Source: Sedimenticola sp.
GTDB lineage: Bacteria > Pseudomonadota > Gammaproteobacteria > Chromatiales > Chromatiaceae
Assembly: GCA_027083925.1 (NCBI GenBank)
Contig: JALWMK010000162.1
Location: 1-64,000 of the forward strand
DNA length: 64,000 bases
Direction of reading: 5' to 3'
The first letter of the stretch is position 1. Every line of letters begins with the position of its first letter. Shown one piece after another: positions 1 through 10,354 of this stretch. The position numbers were made by a program, and so were the translations under genes. The notes under the pieces are model-generated. The model was given only the letters and a program-made list of their open reading frames with translations. It made no database searches and was not told the DNA's origin.

Positions 1-53
1 ATATCCACAGCTTTTACTCTACCATGCCAATCGGCGCCCGGAAGGAGAAAACC

Positions 54-617
54 ATGGCCTTACCATTACGCATCAAAAGCCACTGGAACAAGGATGGCGA
101 TCATTCACTGGATGAAATCGCCGGCGCACTGGCTTACATCAGCTGGCGGCTGGCCCAGAGCAAAGCCATCAATTTACACGGGGAGGACTTTGTTTATGAC
201 AATGACAGGCAACGCATGGCTGTCATCATCGAATATCTGGTTTTTCAGCTGCAGATCATCGACCGTCTGGCCAGGCAGGATCTCAAGCTGAACGATGAAA
301 ACCGCCAGCAGCTGGTCTTTGCCGTTGCAAGAAAGCAGGCAGATATCATTCAGGACAACAGCATGGATCTGTTTGGCCCGGGGGATTATATGCAACCATT
401 TGTGGAACTGGTTAATTTGCGGGCTTCAGAGTATGCAGATTACCGTTATACGGAAGACGGGCCTTCCTACCCCTTTCTGCGGCACCTGGGTTACGAAATA
501 CAACAAATCATGGGGGAATCCCAGGAGAATCGCTGGGTGATCGATCAGGTCATGGACAGGGATGGCCCGGAAATCGACCGCAAGATCACCCCGGCAATGC
601 GGGATCTGTTTGAGTAA
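54..617 (+). CDS. conserved hypothetical protein
   Basis: Open frame; start MALPLRIKSHWNKDG at 54 likelier than 24; followed by a strong terminator hairpin. Confidence 0.6.
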   Translation: MALPLRIKSHWNKDGDHSLDEIAGALAYISWRLAQSKAINLHGEDFVYDNDRQRMAVIIEYLVFQLQIIDRLARQDLKLNDENRQQLVFAVARKQADIIQDNSMDLFGPGDYMQPFVELVNLRASEYADYRYTEDGPSYPFLRHLGYEIQQIMGESQENRWVIDQVMDRDGPEIDRKITPAMRDLFE

Positions 618-639
618 CGGCAGCGGGCAAGAGAAAAAC

Positions 640-684
640 ACAGACAAAACAAAGGCGGGGGAAACCCGCCTTTGTTTTGTCTGT
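640..684. terminator. bidirectional intrinsic terminator between convergent genes
   Basis: Perfect 20-bp stem acagacaaaacaaaggcggg-ggaaa-cccgcctttgttttgtctgt with A/T-rich sides. Confidence 0.8.
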
Positions 685-698
685 CCGGAAACGATCCG

Positions 699-896
699 TC
701 AGCTTTTAACCCATTTGTCCAGGTTATCCAGGTTCTTTTCCCCACCATCGGCATAACCTGCTTCGTAGGCTTCGTTCAGCCGCTGCTCTTCACGCTCGGG
801 ATGATGCAGAAAACCTGCCTGCCAACCCAGGATATACTCATCATCGACACCCATACTTTCCATCTTTGTAACGGCATCGTAGTAAAACTGGCTCAT
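699..896 (-). CDS. small hypothetical protein (GWQAGFL...EAYEAGYADG)
   Basis: 65-aa ORF ending at the shared terminator, convergent with the upstream gene. Confidence 0.55.
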   Translation of the reverse strand: MSQFYYDAVTKMESMGVDDEYILGWQAGFLHHPEREEQRLNEAYEAGYADGGEKNLDNLDKWVKS

Positions 897-1151
897 ATCC
901 GGTCTCCGAAATTTTTTGCGTTAAGTTAGTGCCTTACAGCCCAAGGCCGGTTCATTCTGCCACGCCTTGCCAGCTGCAACAAGAATCTTGTTCAAGTGAA
1001 ATCCACCGCACCTCTCCAGCAACGGAAACATGGCAGCGAATACTGGGTATTAGAATACTCTGTTTTTCTTATGTCTTGCAAGTCACGCGGACATATTCAG
1101 GCATAAATACAGCCTATGGCCTGAAATCGTGAACTCATCGAGGAATCTATC

Positions 1152-1376
1152 AACCCGGCCACCAAATATGTCGTCCTCAGTGCTTCAAACAGGACGCGTA
1201 TCAAGGCGCGGCTTGCAGGCAATGGTCAAGTCCTTGTCAAAAGCCGCAAAGCTTCCGCTTCCGCTCCTGACCTGCATCCGTGTAGGCCACACCGATACGC
1301 ATTCTGTTTGAAGCACCTAACCAAATTGATAATGCAAGACAGGGCGGCTGAGGGCGATATGTTTGGTGGCCGGGTT
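1152..1376. repeat. palindromic MITE-like element, family 1, copy 1 (both terminal inverted repeats, domain B mostly deleted)
   Basis: Left TIR aacccggccaccaaatatgtcgtcctcag (1152-1180) and right TIR ctgagggcgatatgtttggtggccgggtt (1348-1376); internal IR tgcttcaaacagg...ctgtttgaagca. Confidence 0.85.
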
Positions 1377-1604
1377 AATAGTATACTGCACGATAAACCA
1401 CGCCTGACCGGAGAATATGGCTGCAGTTTTTCATTCCGCTATCCGGCGGTCTTGCAGTGGATTGACGAACAGCCAGCCAAACCAGGGATGCTGGCGTGTT
1501 TTTCTGATTTGGAAAACCGGCTTCCGGAACTTGCGCCCCCCTGCCCTGTCTTGTGGTTAAGAAAAAATAATGGCTCCTGTGGGGCGACACATACAACTCA
1601 ACCA

Positions 1605-3080
1605 ATGATCATTACCCACCTTCATCATCGCTGCCTGACGTTTGTTCTTGGTTTTTGCCTGAGCCTGTCTCCATTCCAGGCATGGAGCACCAGTGGCGAT
1701 AACCTGCCCGACATCGGCGCCGCGTCGGGTAACATGTTCACCCCTGCCCAGGAAAAACAGCTGGGTAAAACATTCATGCGGTACATCCGGGCTTCCCAGC
1801 CTGTTATCACCAACCCCCTGCTGGATGACTACATCAACAAACTGGGAACCGCCCTGGTAGAGCACAGCCAGGGGCAAGGCTCAAAATTCACTTTCTTCCT
1901 GGTAGACAGCCCCCAGGTCAACGCTTACGCCGGGCCAGGCGGTTACATAGGCATCTATACCGGTCTTGTGCTCACCACAGAGTCTGAAAGCGAGCTGGCC
2001 GCAGTGCTGGCACATGAAATTACACATGTAACGCAGAAACATTTACAGCGCGCCTGGTACGCTGCCAGTAACATGAGCCTGATTCAGGGAGCCGCCCTGA
2101 TCGCCGCCATCATCCTTGGCGCAGCTGCGGGGGGCGATGCCGCCGTAGCTGCAACCATGGGAACCCAGGCAGCCATACAGCAGCAGCAAATCAACTTTAC
2201 CCGTCACAATGAGCAGGAAGCGGATCGCCTCGGCATCAATATCCTCCATGAGGCCGATTATGATCCCCGCGCCATGCCCAGCTTTTTTACCCGCATGGGC
2301 AGAGCCAACCGTAGCTATGGCAGAGAACTCCCCGAGTTTCTGCGTACTCATCCGGTAACCAATTCCCGTATTGCCGACTCCCTTGGGCGCGCTGAAAAAT
2401 TCCCCTATCGGCAGCGGCCTGACAGCAACCGTTATTTGCTGCTAAGAGCCGCTTTGAAAGAACAGGCTTTCGTCAAGCCCGAGCAGGCAGTGACTTATTT
2501 TCGGACAATACTAAAAGAAGGGCGTTACCGCAACCAGGCGGCAGCCCGATACGGACTCAGCCTGGCACTATTGCGCAACGACCAGTACGAGGAAGCCTCT
2601 GCAGAACTGAGCACATTGATGCGAAAACACGCTGACACACTGGAATTCGTCATCGCTGCTTCACAGGCCGATATGGATGCCGGCAGAAAACAACGGGCGA
2701 TCGAACGGCTGGAGCAGCGCTCACACAAATTCCCGTTGAGCTATCCTCTGCAGGTAACCCTGGCTGAATTTTACCTGCAGGCGGGAAGAGCAATAGATGC
2801 CTACAAGAAACTCAAACAACTGGCTTCCCTGCAACCGGAAAACACCCGGACGTTTAAACTACTGGCAAAAGCAGCAGCAGCCCTTGGCAACAAGGCGGAA
2901 AGCCATGAGCACATGGCCACACATTACTATCTGATGGGCGCCCTGGAACCCGCACTTTTGCAACTGAAAATCGCGCTGCGCACTCCTGGACTGGATTTCT
3001 ATCAGACAGCCAAGCTGGAATCACAGCTGAAAAAAGTACAGGCGGAGGTAGACGAGCTGAAGAAGGAACGCAAAGAATAA
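1605..3080 (+). CDS. M48 family metalloprotease with TPR region (BepA/YfgC-like)
   Basis: HEITHVTQKH zinc motif, signal peptide starting MIITHLHHRCLTFVLGF, C-terminal TPR-like repeats; the ORF upstream of 1605 runs into repeat copy 1. Confidence 0.85.
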   Translation: MIITHLHHRCLTFVLGFCLSLSPFQAWSTSGDNLPDIGAASGNMFTPAQEKQLGKTFMRYIRASQPVITNPLLDDYINKLGTALVEHSQGQGSKFTFFLVDSPQVNAYAGPGGYIGIYTGLVLTTESESELAAVLAHEITHVTQKHLQRAWYAASNMSLIQGAALIAAIILGAAAGGDAAVAATMGTQAAIQQQQINFTRHNEQEADRLGINILHEADYDPRAMPSFFTRMGRANRSYGRELPEFLRTHPVTNSRIADSLGRAEKFPYRQRPDSNRYLLLRAALKEQAFVKPEQAVTYFRTILKEGRYRNQAAARYGLSLALLRNDQYEEASAELSTLMRKHADTLEFVIAASQADMDAGRKQRAIERLEQRSHKFPLSYPLQVTLAEFYLQAGRAIDAYKKLKQLASLQPENTRTFKLLAKAAAALGNKAESHEHMATHYYLMGALEPALLQLKIALRTPGLDFYQTAKLESQLKKVQAEVDELKKERKE

Positions 3081-3257
3081 TGCCCTTGCAGCTGCGCCAT
3101 GCAGCTGTTACTGCGCACCAGCGCCCGGATAAAATGAAAAACAGGAAGAATTCTACCGTCTGGATCAACTCAAACCACATTTTCACTATGGCAACAAAAA
3201 ATATTATGGTAAGTTCCGCTACGGATACCACGAAAACATGTAAGGAGAGTTACTCAA

Positions 3258-3632
3258 ATGAAAAAGAAGACTGCCAAAAAGATGCTTCCCAGGAAAGCAC
3301 AAAAAAAACTGACCGCTATTGCCAAGAAGCAAACCAAAAGTGAAATCCTGACCGCAATCGCAGAAGATACAGGAATGGCCAAAAAAGAAGTTGCCTCTGT
3401 ATTCGCCTCCCTGAGCGGCCTTATCACCAGACATATCAAAAAACGCGGTTCCGGTGAATTTACCATTCCCGATACCGGCGTAAAAATCCGTCGCGTGAAA
3501 AAACCCGCCCGCAAAGCACGCATGGGCCGCAACCCTGCCACTGGCGAAGCCATGAAAATCGCAGCCAAGCCAGCCAGCACTACCGTAAAGGTAACTGCGC
3601 TCAAGGCACTCAAGGATACGGTGTCAAAGTAA
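3258..3632 (+). CDS. HU-family DNA-binding protein with Lys-rich N-terminus
   Basis: Pattern TKSEILTAIAEDTGMAKKEVASVF...GRNPATGEAMKI. Confidence 0.85.
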   Translation: MKKKTAKKMLPRKAQKKLTAIAKKQTKSEILTAIAEDTGMAKKEVASVFASLSGLITRHIKKRGSGEFTIPDTGVKIRRVKKPARKARMGRNPATGEAMKIAAKPASTTVKVTALKALKDTVSK

Positions 3633-3967
3633 CCGGCAACCCTCGCTATGCACTCACACAGCCGAAGTCCTGCGTTATTATCAACCCGCATATCGTCCTT
3701 GCCGGCATCACGGTCTTTTCGACCTCCGGGTTAAACAGGTTTTCAATACGCCGGTCTGAGCTGTGGTGTCATCTTACGGTCGCAAGGTGCTTCGCAATCG
3801 TGGGCAGGTTACCTCATTCTGGGTCATTGTTAACCCGGCGGGGGAATAGCATGACCTGCCCCCTCGACTATGGCTCTGTGTCGGGTTTCCATCTCAACAT
3901 AATCCATGTGGCTTGAGATGAGCAGGTCAAATCACTGTGCTGGAGCATTATGGGCGCCTCTACGGTT

Positions 3968-4150
3968 AACCCGGCCACCAAATATGTCGTCCTCAGTGCT
4001 TCAAACAGGACGCGTATCAAGGCGCGGCTTGCAGGCCATAGCAAGCCCTTGTCAAAAGCCGCAAAGCTTCCGCTCCTGCTTACGCTCCTGAACTACATCC
4101 GTGTAGGCCACACCGATACGTGTCCTGTTTGAAGCACCTGACCGATTGAA
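3968..4150. repeat. family 1 element, copy 2 (left TIR plus domain A only)
   Basis: Near identical to copy 1 through gtttgaagcacctgacc; right TIR absent. Confidence 0.8.
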
Positions 4151-4216
4151 ATCAAATGACAGGCCCGAATGTACCGGCCCACAGACACTGCATCGGCAAC
4201 CGGAATTTTGACTTGA

Positions 4217-4768
4217 TCAGGGATTTCCCAACCTGCCCTCACGCAAGGTCAATACGCCATCACGCTGTATCAGTTCCAGATTTTTCAGAAAGCTCATGCC
4301 CAGCAATACCTGATTGGCGGGCTGAAGCTCGGGAAGAATGGTGGCGCGAACATTGTGCATTTCAATTACACCCAGGGTTACACGATCCAACACGGTCTGC
4401 CACACTGCCACAACGCCATTGGCGGTATGGCTGAAAGCACCGCCGCGCTTTTCCAGGCCCAATCTGTTTGCCAATGCCTCCGAGACGGCAACATCCGTTG
4501 CGCCTGTATCCAGCAGGAATACCACGGGATGCCCATTGATCATGCCACTGGCGACATAGTGGCCCTGGGCATTTCGCTCCAGCACCACCTCCCGCACTCC
4601 CTGGGATGAAATGCTTCCCCCGGGAGTTGAGTTCGGGTTTTCACGTTTTTCCAGCACCTGTCCAAAGAAAAGCGTCAGCAACAGCAGCAACAGAATCCAG
4701 GCGGCAAAGATCATGCCTTTTCCCAACCCCTGCCCCGGGGGAGATGTCACCTGCTTCCCCTCCTGCAC
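4217..4768 (-). CDS. retropepsin-like (clan AA) aspartic protease, TIGR02281-type
   Basis: FLLDTGATDVAVSEALANRLGL motif, N-terminal TM segment, C-terminal LLGMSFLKNLE. Confidence 0.85.
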   Translation of the reverse strand: MQEGKQVTSPPGQGLGKGMIFAAWILLLLLLTLFFGQVLEKRENPNSTPGGSISSQGVREVVLERNAQGHYVASGMINGHPVVFLLDTGATDVAVSEALANRLGLEKRGGAFSHTANGVVAVWQTVLDRVTLGVIEMHNVRATILPELQPANQVLLGMSFLKNLELIQRDGVLTLREGRLGNP

Positions 4769-4779
4769 AAAAAAAGCAT

Positions 4780-5436
4780 TTACGAGCCAGATGAGATCTG
4801 GCGATAAGGGCGGGCAACTGGCTGTTGGTTGTGCCCCCTTGGCATATACATGGTCTGGCGGAACTGGCGGCGATAATGAACTACCGCACTTTGTCCATTG
4901 GCCATTACATCATATACCTTCCATCCCTCACTCGCCTTGTAAAAACGGAAGTCCAGACGGGCAGGATAGCCTTGCGGCCCAATGATTGCCGTAGTTACAA
5001 CGCCGGTGCGGCCATCAGCATGCAAGTGCTGGGAGATAACATTTACGCTTTGGTTGTTGTAGCTGACCAGTCTTTGCACCATGGTGGAAAGAAACTGTTG
5101 CTTGATACGCTCAGCCATGCGTGACCGCTGACTGGCGCTCATGTGACGGTACATGTTCCCTGCGGCAGATTTAGCCATGTAGGAAAAATCAAAATACGGT
5201 GCAATCTCTGTATCCAGGTACTGCCCCAGGGAACGTGCGTCCAGGTCTGTACGGCGCAAATGCGCAAGCAAACGTCCCATACCGTCTTCGAGTAACGCTG
5301 CCGGGCTGCCTTTGGTGATTTCCGGCATCACCGGCCTGGGCATGGGTGGAACATATCCATAGGCAGGCGCACCAGATTGCGCCTGTGCAATCCCCATACT
5401 CACCACCGCCAATACGGTAACAGCTGTTTTTTTCAT
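4780..5436 (-). CDS. MlaC/Ttg2D family phospholipid-binding protein
   Basis: Signal peptide; EIAPYFDFSYMAKSAAGNMYR...LDFRFYKASEGWKVYDVMANGQSAV pattern. Confidence 0.75.
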   Translation of the reverse strand: MKKTAVTVLAVVSMGIAQAQSGAPAYGYVPPMPRPVMPEITKGSPAALLEDGMGRLLAHLRRTDLDARSLGQYLDTEIAPYFDFSYMAKSAAGNMYRHMSASQRSRMAERIKQQFLSTMVQRLVSYNNQSVNVISQHLHADGRTGVVTTAIIGPQGYPARLDFRFYKASEGWKVYDVMANGQSAVVHYRRQFRQTMYMPRGHNQQPVARPYRQISSGS

Positions 5437-5509
5437 TGACTCTTCCTCCTCTGCTTTGCTATCGATTGCCTTGGCAACTGATAATCTTACGATAGATACC
5501 AGAAACTTT

Positions 5510-6994
5510 TTAGGGATTCTTTACTACGTCATCCAGCCCCAGTCCACCCCAAAGCTGATCAATTTTCGTCCGAACCGCCTTGTCCATGACAATGGGGCTG
5601 CCCCATTCACGGCTGGTTTCTCCCGGCCATTTATTGGTGGCGTCGAAGCCGATTTTTGAGCCCAGGCCGGAAACCGGCGAAGCGAAATCCAGGTAATCGA
5701 TGGGGGTATTCTCCACCAGAGTCACATCCCGAACCGGATCCATGCGCGTAGTCATGGCCCAGATTACATCATTCCAGTCCCGTGCATTGATGTCATCGTC
5801 CGTGACGATCACAAACTTGGTGTACATGAACTGCCGCAAAAAGGACCAGACCCCAAACATCACACGCTTGGCATGGCCAGGATACTGTTTCTTCATGCTC
5901 ACCACTGCCATGCGATAGGAGCAACCTTCCGGCGGCAGGTAAAAATCCGTGATCTCCGGAAACTGTTTTTGCAGAATGGGAACGAACACTTCATTCAGCG
6001 CCACTCCAAGAATCGCCGGCTCATCCGGTGGCCTGCCAGTATAAGTGCTGTGATAAATCGGATCAGAACGGTGCGTAATTCGCTCGATGGTGAACACGGG
6101 GAAGTCATCCACCTCATTATAGTAGCCGGTATGATCGCCAAATGGCCCTTCCGGGGCCGTATCATCCGGATGGATCACCCCCTCCAGCACATACTCTGCA
6201 GATGCCGGTACCTGCAAGTCGTTTCCCAGGCTTTTGCTGACTTCGGTGCGGGAACCACGCAGCAAACCAGCAAAAGCATATTCCGACAAGGTATCGGGAA
6301 CCGGCGTCACCGCCGCAAGAATGGTTGCCGGGTCGGCCCCTAGCGCTACGGATACGGGAAAGGCCTCTCCGGGGTGAGCCTGCTGCCACTCACGGAAATC
6401 CAGGGCGCCGCCACGATGCGCCAACCAGCGCATGATGACCCGGTTACGGCCTATCACCTGCATGCGATAGATACCCAGGTTCTGACGCGGCTTTTCCGGC
6501 CCCCGGGTAACCACCAGCCCCCAGGTGATCAATGGCCCGGCATCTCCCGGCCAGCAAGTCTGTACGGGTATGCGGGACAAATCCACGTCATCACCGGCAG
6601 ATACCATTTCCTGACAGGGAGCCGATTTGCGCTCCCTGGGCGCCATGTCCAACACCTTGCGATACAGGGGAAGTTTTTCCCAGGCATCCTTCATGCCTTT
6701 TGGGGGATCCGGCTCCTTGAGCGTGGCCAGCAATTTTCCCACCTCACGCAATGCAGTTACCGAATCTTCTCCCATGCCCATGGCGACCCTTTTGGTGGTG
6801 CCGAAGAGATTGGTAAGCACCGGCACATCGTACCCACGGGGGTTCTCAAACAACAGGGCCGGGCCACCGGCGCGCAGCACCCGGTCGCTGATCTCCGTCA
6901 TTTCCAGTACGGGATCTACTTCCGCCTGAATACGCCGCAGTTCGCCCTGCTGCTCCAACTGAGCAAGGAAGTCTCTAAGATCCTGGTATTTCAT
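5510..6994 (-). CDS. ubiD: 4-hydroxy-3-polyprenylbenzoate decarboxylase UbiD
   Basis: Full-length UbiD sequence ([22 protein letters not shown] ... [20 protein letters not shown]). Confidence 0.95.
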   Translation of the reverse strand: MKYQDLRDFLAQLEQQGELRRIQAEVDPVLEMTEISDRVLRAGGPALLFENPRGYDVPVLTNLFGTTKRVAMGMGEDSVTALREVGKLLATLKEPDPPKGMKDAWEKLPLYRKVLDMAPRERKSAPCQEMVSAGDDVDLSRIPVQTCWPGDAGPLITWGLVVTRGPEKPRQNLGIYRMQVIGRNRVIMRWLAHRGGALDFREWQQAHPGEAFPVSVALGADPATILAAVTPVPDTLSEYAFAGLLRGSRTEVSKSLGNDLQVPASAEYVLEGVIHPDDTAPEGPFGDHTGYYNEVDDFPVFTIERITHRSDPIYHSTYTGRPPDEPAILGVALNEVFVPILQKQFPEITDFYLPPEGCSYRMAVVSMKKQYPGHAKRVMFGVWSFLRQFMYTKFVIVTDDDINARDWNDVIWAMTTRMDPVRDVTLVENTPIDYLDFASPVSGLGSKIGFDATNKWPGETSREWGSPIVMDKAVRTKIDQLWGGLGLDDVVKNP

Positions 6995-7201
6995 GCAGAC
7001 ATGCTCTCCCCATCAATCCGGCAACCCGATATATTCGGTTGCCGATGAAATGATCTCCTCCCAATCCGGCAAATCGGTATCGCATTGCGCCATGATAGAG
7101 GTGTTACCAACGATCACGAGCATGGGAGAAGACCATGAAGCAAGATTACGACAATTGGATTGGATCTGACAAAGAATGTTTTTTATGCCGTGTGTTGAGA
7201 T

Positions 7202-7393
7202 GCGCACGGTAAACGCCGACTGCAACGCAAACCGCTGTCGTCCTGGCTTGCCCGGCAGGCGCCCTGCCTGGTGGGAATGGAGGCCGGCGCCACGGCCCAT
7301 TACCGGGGGCGGGAACTGCGCAGGCTGGGCCATGAGGCGGAACTGATTCCAGCTCAACACGTCAAAGCCTGCTTGCGCGGCAACAAAAACGAT
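7202..7393 (+). pseudogene. fragment of IS110-family (DEDD) transposase
   Basis: In-frame GKRRLQRKPLSSWLARQAPCLVGMEAGATAHYRGRELRRLGHEAELIPAQHVKACLRGNKND; rest of transposase missing. Confidence 0.8.
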
Positions 7394-7419
7394 TACCGCC
7401 GTAAGAACGGTCTACATCA

Positions 7420-7842
7420 TTATTCAAAGGCGGGAATAGCGTTGGTGCGGTACCATTTCTTGGTTTCCGGTTCATATTCCCAGGACTGCTGATCCATGAT
7501 GCTGCGCACCACCTGACGGTCGCGAAACAGGTAGTCGATACGGGCCGTTTGCACAATCTTGTTCTCGCCTGCCGGAGTCGGCGGCACAACCATTTCATAT
7601 TCGGTTACACGAATATTGCCGGGATCCCTGGCAATGACTTTCTGCTCCGCCACCATGGCCGGGCGCAAGTAGGCGGGCAAGGCCTCCAGCGCACCCCAGC
7701 GCACTTCATGGGCGTAGGCCTTCAGACGCTCATGCATTTTCTGGCTCCGGCTCGCTTTCTCTATCGTCCCGCAACCACTGACAAGCAGCGCTAACGACAA
7801 TATTGCAAGCAGGACAAGTGTTTGTACAGAAACTTTTTTCAC
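7420..7842 (-). CDS. hypothetical lipoprotein
   Basis: Lipobox LLVSGCGTIEKA, ~140 aa. Confidence 0.65.
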   Translation of the reverse strand: MKKVSVQTLVLLAILSLALLVSGCGTIEKASRSQKMHERLKAYAHEVRWGALEALPAYLRPAMVAEQKVIARDPGNIRVTEYEMVVPPTPAGENKIVQTARIDYLFRDRQVVRSIMDQQSWEYEPETKKWYRTNAIPAFE

Positions 7843-7914
7843 ACGCCGAACTCCATCCTGAGTGATTCAGCTGGTATTATCCCAGCCCACCCCTGTAATG
7901 CAAACAAACAAATC

Positions 7915-9117
7915 ATGCCGGACACCCTTTCCCAGGAACCCATTGAAGCACTCACCATCAACGACAGCAGGATTGCCCTGCTGGGCACGGCGCATGTTTC
8001 CAGAATCAGCGCCGAGATGGTGGAGCAACTGATCGAAAGCAATGCCTACGACGCCATTGCGGTAGAACTGTGTCCCAGCCGCTACAACGCCATACTATCA
8101 CCTGACTCGCTGGCCAGGATGAATCTCATGGATGTATTCCGCAGTGGCAAGACTTCTATGGTGATCGCCAATCTGGCCATGGGGGCCTATCAGCAGCGCA
8201 TTGCAGAGCAATTCGGCATTGAACCTGGCGCAGAACAGCGAAAAGCCATCGAGCTGGCGCAAAAGCACCATCTGCCGGTGCTGCTTATCGACCGGGAGAT
8301 AGGCACCACCCTGAAACGCACCGCCGGCAACCTTCCCTGGTGGAAGCGCTGGACGCTGTTCACGGGATTGCTACTGTCACTGATCTCCCGTGAACAGGTG
8401 GAAGAGGAAGAAATCGAAAAACTCAAAGAAGGCGATATGCTGGAAACCACCTTCGCCGAGTTTGCCCACGACAGGGAAGATCTGTACCTCCCCCTGATCG
8501 CCGAACGCGATACCTACATGGCCGCCAGGCTCACCCAGGAAATCGAGGACAAAGGCCATGAAGACATTCTCGCCGTGGTGGGGGCGGGACATCTCAAGGG
8601 CATCCGTGACGAGCTTCGCCAGGGCATCCAGGAACCGGCTGCACGTATTGCGGAACTGGACACACTGCCGGAACCCTCCCGATGGCCAAAAATTGTACCC
8701 TGGGTTATCGTGGCCCTGATATTCACAGGCTTTGGCATCGGTTTTTATCGCAGCCCGGAGCTGGGCTGGCAGCTGATCTGGAGTTGGGTATTGATCAACG
8801 GCAGCCTGTCTGCAGCAGGTGCGGCGCTGGCGGGCGCTCATCCACTCACCGTGATGACAGCCTTTATCGCCGCACCCATCACTTCCCTGAACCCTACTGT
8901 CGGCGCGGGCATGGTGACTGCGGCGGCAGAGCTATGGCTGCGCAAGCCTACAGTGAAAGACTTCGAACAGCTGCGTCATGACACAACGCACTGGACAGGC
9001 TGGTGGAAAAATCGCGTATCCCGCACCTTACTGGTATTCCTGTTCAGCACCCTGGGATCCGCCGCCGGCACCTATATCGCCGGCTTCCGCATCGCGGGCA
9101 AACTGACCGGAGGCTAG
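7915..9117 (+). CDS. TraB-family membrane protein
   Basis: LLGTAHVSRISAEMVEQLI...AVELCPSRY, VVGAGHLKGI, C-terminal TM segments. Confidence 0.85.
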   Translation: MPDTLSQEPIEALTINDSRIALLGTAHVSRISAEMVEQLIESNAYDAIAVELCPSRYNAILSPDSLARMNLMDVFRSGKTSMVIANLAMGAYQQRIAEQFGIEPGAEQRKAIELAQKHHLPVLLIDREIGTTLKRTAGNLPWWKRWTLFTGLLLSLISREQVEEEEIEKLKEGDMLETTFAEFAHDREDLYLPLIAERDTYMAARLTQEIEDKGHEDILAVVGAGHLKGIRDELRQGIQEPAARIAELDTLPEPSRWPKIVPWVIVALIFTGFGIGFYRSPELGWQLIWSWVLINGSLSAAGAALAGAHPLTVMTAFIAAPITSLNPTVGAGMVTAAAELWLRKPTVKDFEQLRHDTTHWTGWWKNRVSRTLLVFLFSTLGSAAGTYIAGFRIAGKLTGG

Positions 9118-9137
9118 CCCGCAGGTTCGGGATTCCG

Positions 9138-9473
9138 TCAGTGGTCAAAACGATCATCCAGGTTGACCGGACAAAGCACCTCACGCATGGTGCCGATCAA
9201 TTCCAGCAACTTGCCGTTACGGATGCGGTAATAGATCCGGTTCGCCTCCTTGCGGGAAGTAACGATATTCTTGTTGCGCAGTTGTTCGAGGTGCTGGGAG
9301 ATATTGCTCTGGGAGGTGCCGGTACGGGAGACGATCTCCCCCACAGACAGCTCCGTCTCACCCAGGGTGCAGAGGATTTTCCAGCGCAGGGGGTGCGCCA
9401 TGGCCTTCAGCGCATTGGCCGTCATGGTGGGATCTTCATCCGCAGGAATGCTGGAAACGGTTGGCTTGCTCAT
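9138..9473 (-). CDS. ArsR-family transcriptional regulator
   Basis: MAHPLRWKILCTLGETELSVGEIVSRTGTSQSNISQHLEQLRNKNIVTSRKEANRIYYRI. Confidence 0.85.
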   Translation of the reverse strand: MSKPTVSSIPADEDPTMTANALKAMAHPLRWKILCTLGETELSVGEIVSRTGTSQSNISQHLEQLRNKNIVTSRKEANRIYYRIRNGKLLELIGTMREVLCPVNLDDRFDH

Positions 9474-10354
9474 GAGATTTCACTCTCTGGGTTCATGGAA
9501 TCGGCCTCGTCCACTCGACAATAGCCTGACATATTCTTGGCGATACAGATGATCTCGTCAATCTCTCCCTGCTGACTCACAATCGCCGTGCGTGAAAACA
9601 GGATGGGAACACGTCTGCCATTCCTGGCAATAAAAGCCGCTTCGATCTCACGCAGGGCGCCGGCCCGGATCAGGGCTTCGAGCCACATGCCCATGAAGGC
9701 GCTGGCCTGCTCTTGGCCTTCCTCCTCGAACACATCGCCGATACTCATTCCTTCCAGCTCCTGCGCTTCATAGCCAAGCATTTCACAGGCCGCAGGATTG
9801 ACCTGTTTGATGTTTCCCTGGGGGGAAAGAATCAGCAATGCCTCTCCCATGTAGCGCAGAATGTTCTCCAGGTGCTGGTTGGCCTGATGGAGTTCTGCAG
9901 TGCGCTCCGCCACCTTGCCTTCCAGCATCCGGTTGAGTTCACGCTCTTTCCCGATGAGGCGGAAATAGGTGCTGATCTTGTTCAGCAGCTGGTTGTCGTC
10001 GATGGGCTTGAGCAGGTAATCCGCGGCTCCCACATCATAGCCCTTTTGCTGAAATTCTTCGGTCTTGAATGCTGCGGTGAGGAAGATCACCGGTATTTCA
10101 GCGGTCTTCTTGTAAATCTTCAGCATTCGCGCTGTTTCAAAGCCATCCATTTCCGGCATCTGCACATCCAGGATGATCAGATCGATATCCGGATTGGCGC
10201 GAGCCAGCTCCAGCGCCTGCCTCCCGCTCTCGGCTTCCAGTATCCCTACATCCATATGCCTGCTGACCAGGGAACGCAAGGTAAACAGGTTGTGCTGGTT
10301 GTCATCGACGACCAGCAGCTTGAAACCGGCATAGCGATTGCTCATATTGTTCAT
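9470..10354 (-). CDS. response regulator with PAS sensor domain
   Basis: REC domain (LLVVDDNQHN...LIILDVQMPEMDGFE...LLKPID) followed by PAS; ATGA overlap with next gene. Confidence 0.85.
   Translation of the reverse strand: MNNMSNRYAGFKLLVVDDNQHNLFTLRSLVSRHMDVGILEAESGRQALELARANPDIDLIILDVQMPEMDGFETARMLKIYKKTAEIPVIFLTAAFKTEEFQQKGYDVGAADYLLKPIDDNQLLNKISTYFRLIGKERELNRMLEGKVAERTAELHQANQHLENILRYMGEALLILSPQGNIKQVNPAACEMLGYEAQELEGMSIGDVFEEEGQEQASAFMGMWLEALIRAGALREIEAAFIARNGRRVPILFSRTAIVSQQGEIDEIICIAKNMSGYCRVDEADSMNPESEIS

Noticed and set aside
1129-1311. ORFs such as TRPPNMSSSVLQTGRVSRRGLQA (also 3906-4091, 3950-4132, 26502-26744, 33586-33801)
   Set aside because: Lie inside the palindromic repeats; similarity between them reflects the DNA repeat, with frames not preserved between copies.
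3690-3965. Possible IS remnant upstream of repeat copy 2
   Set aside because: Short translated stretches do not give a transposase family I can name.
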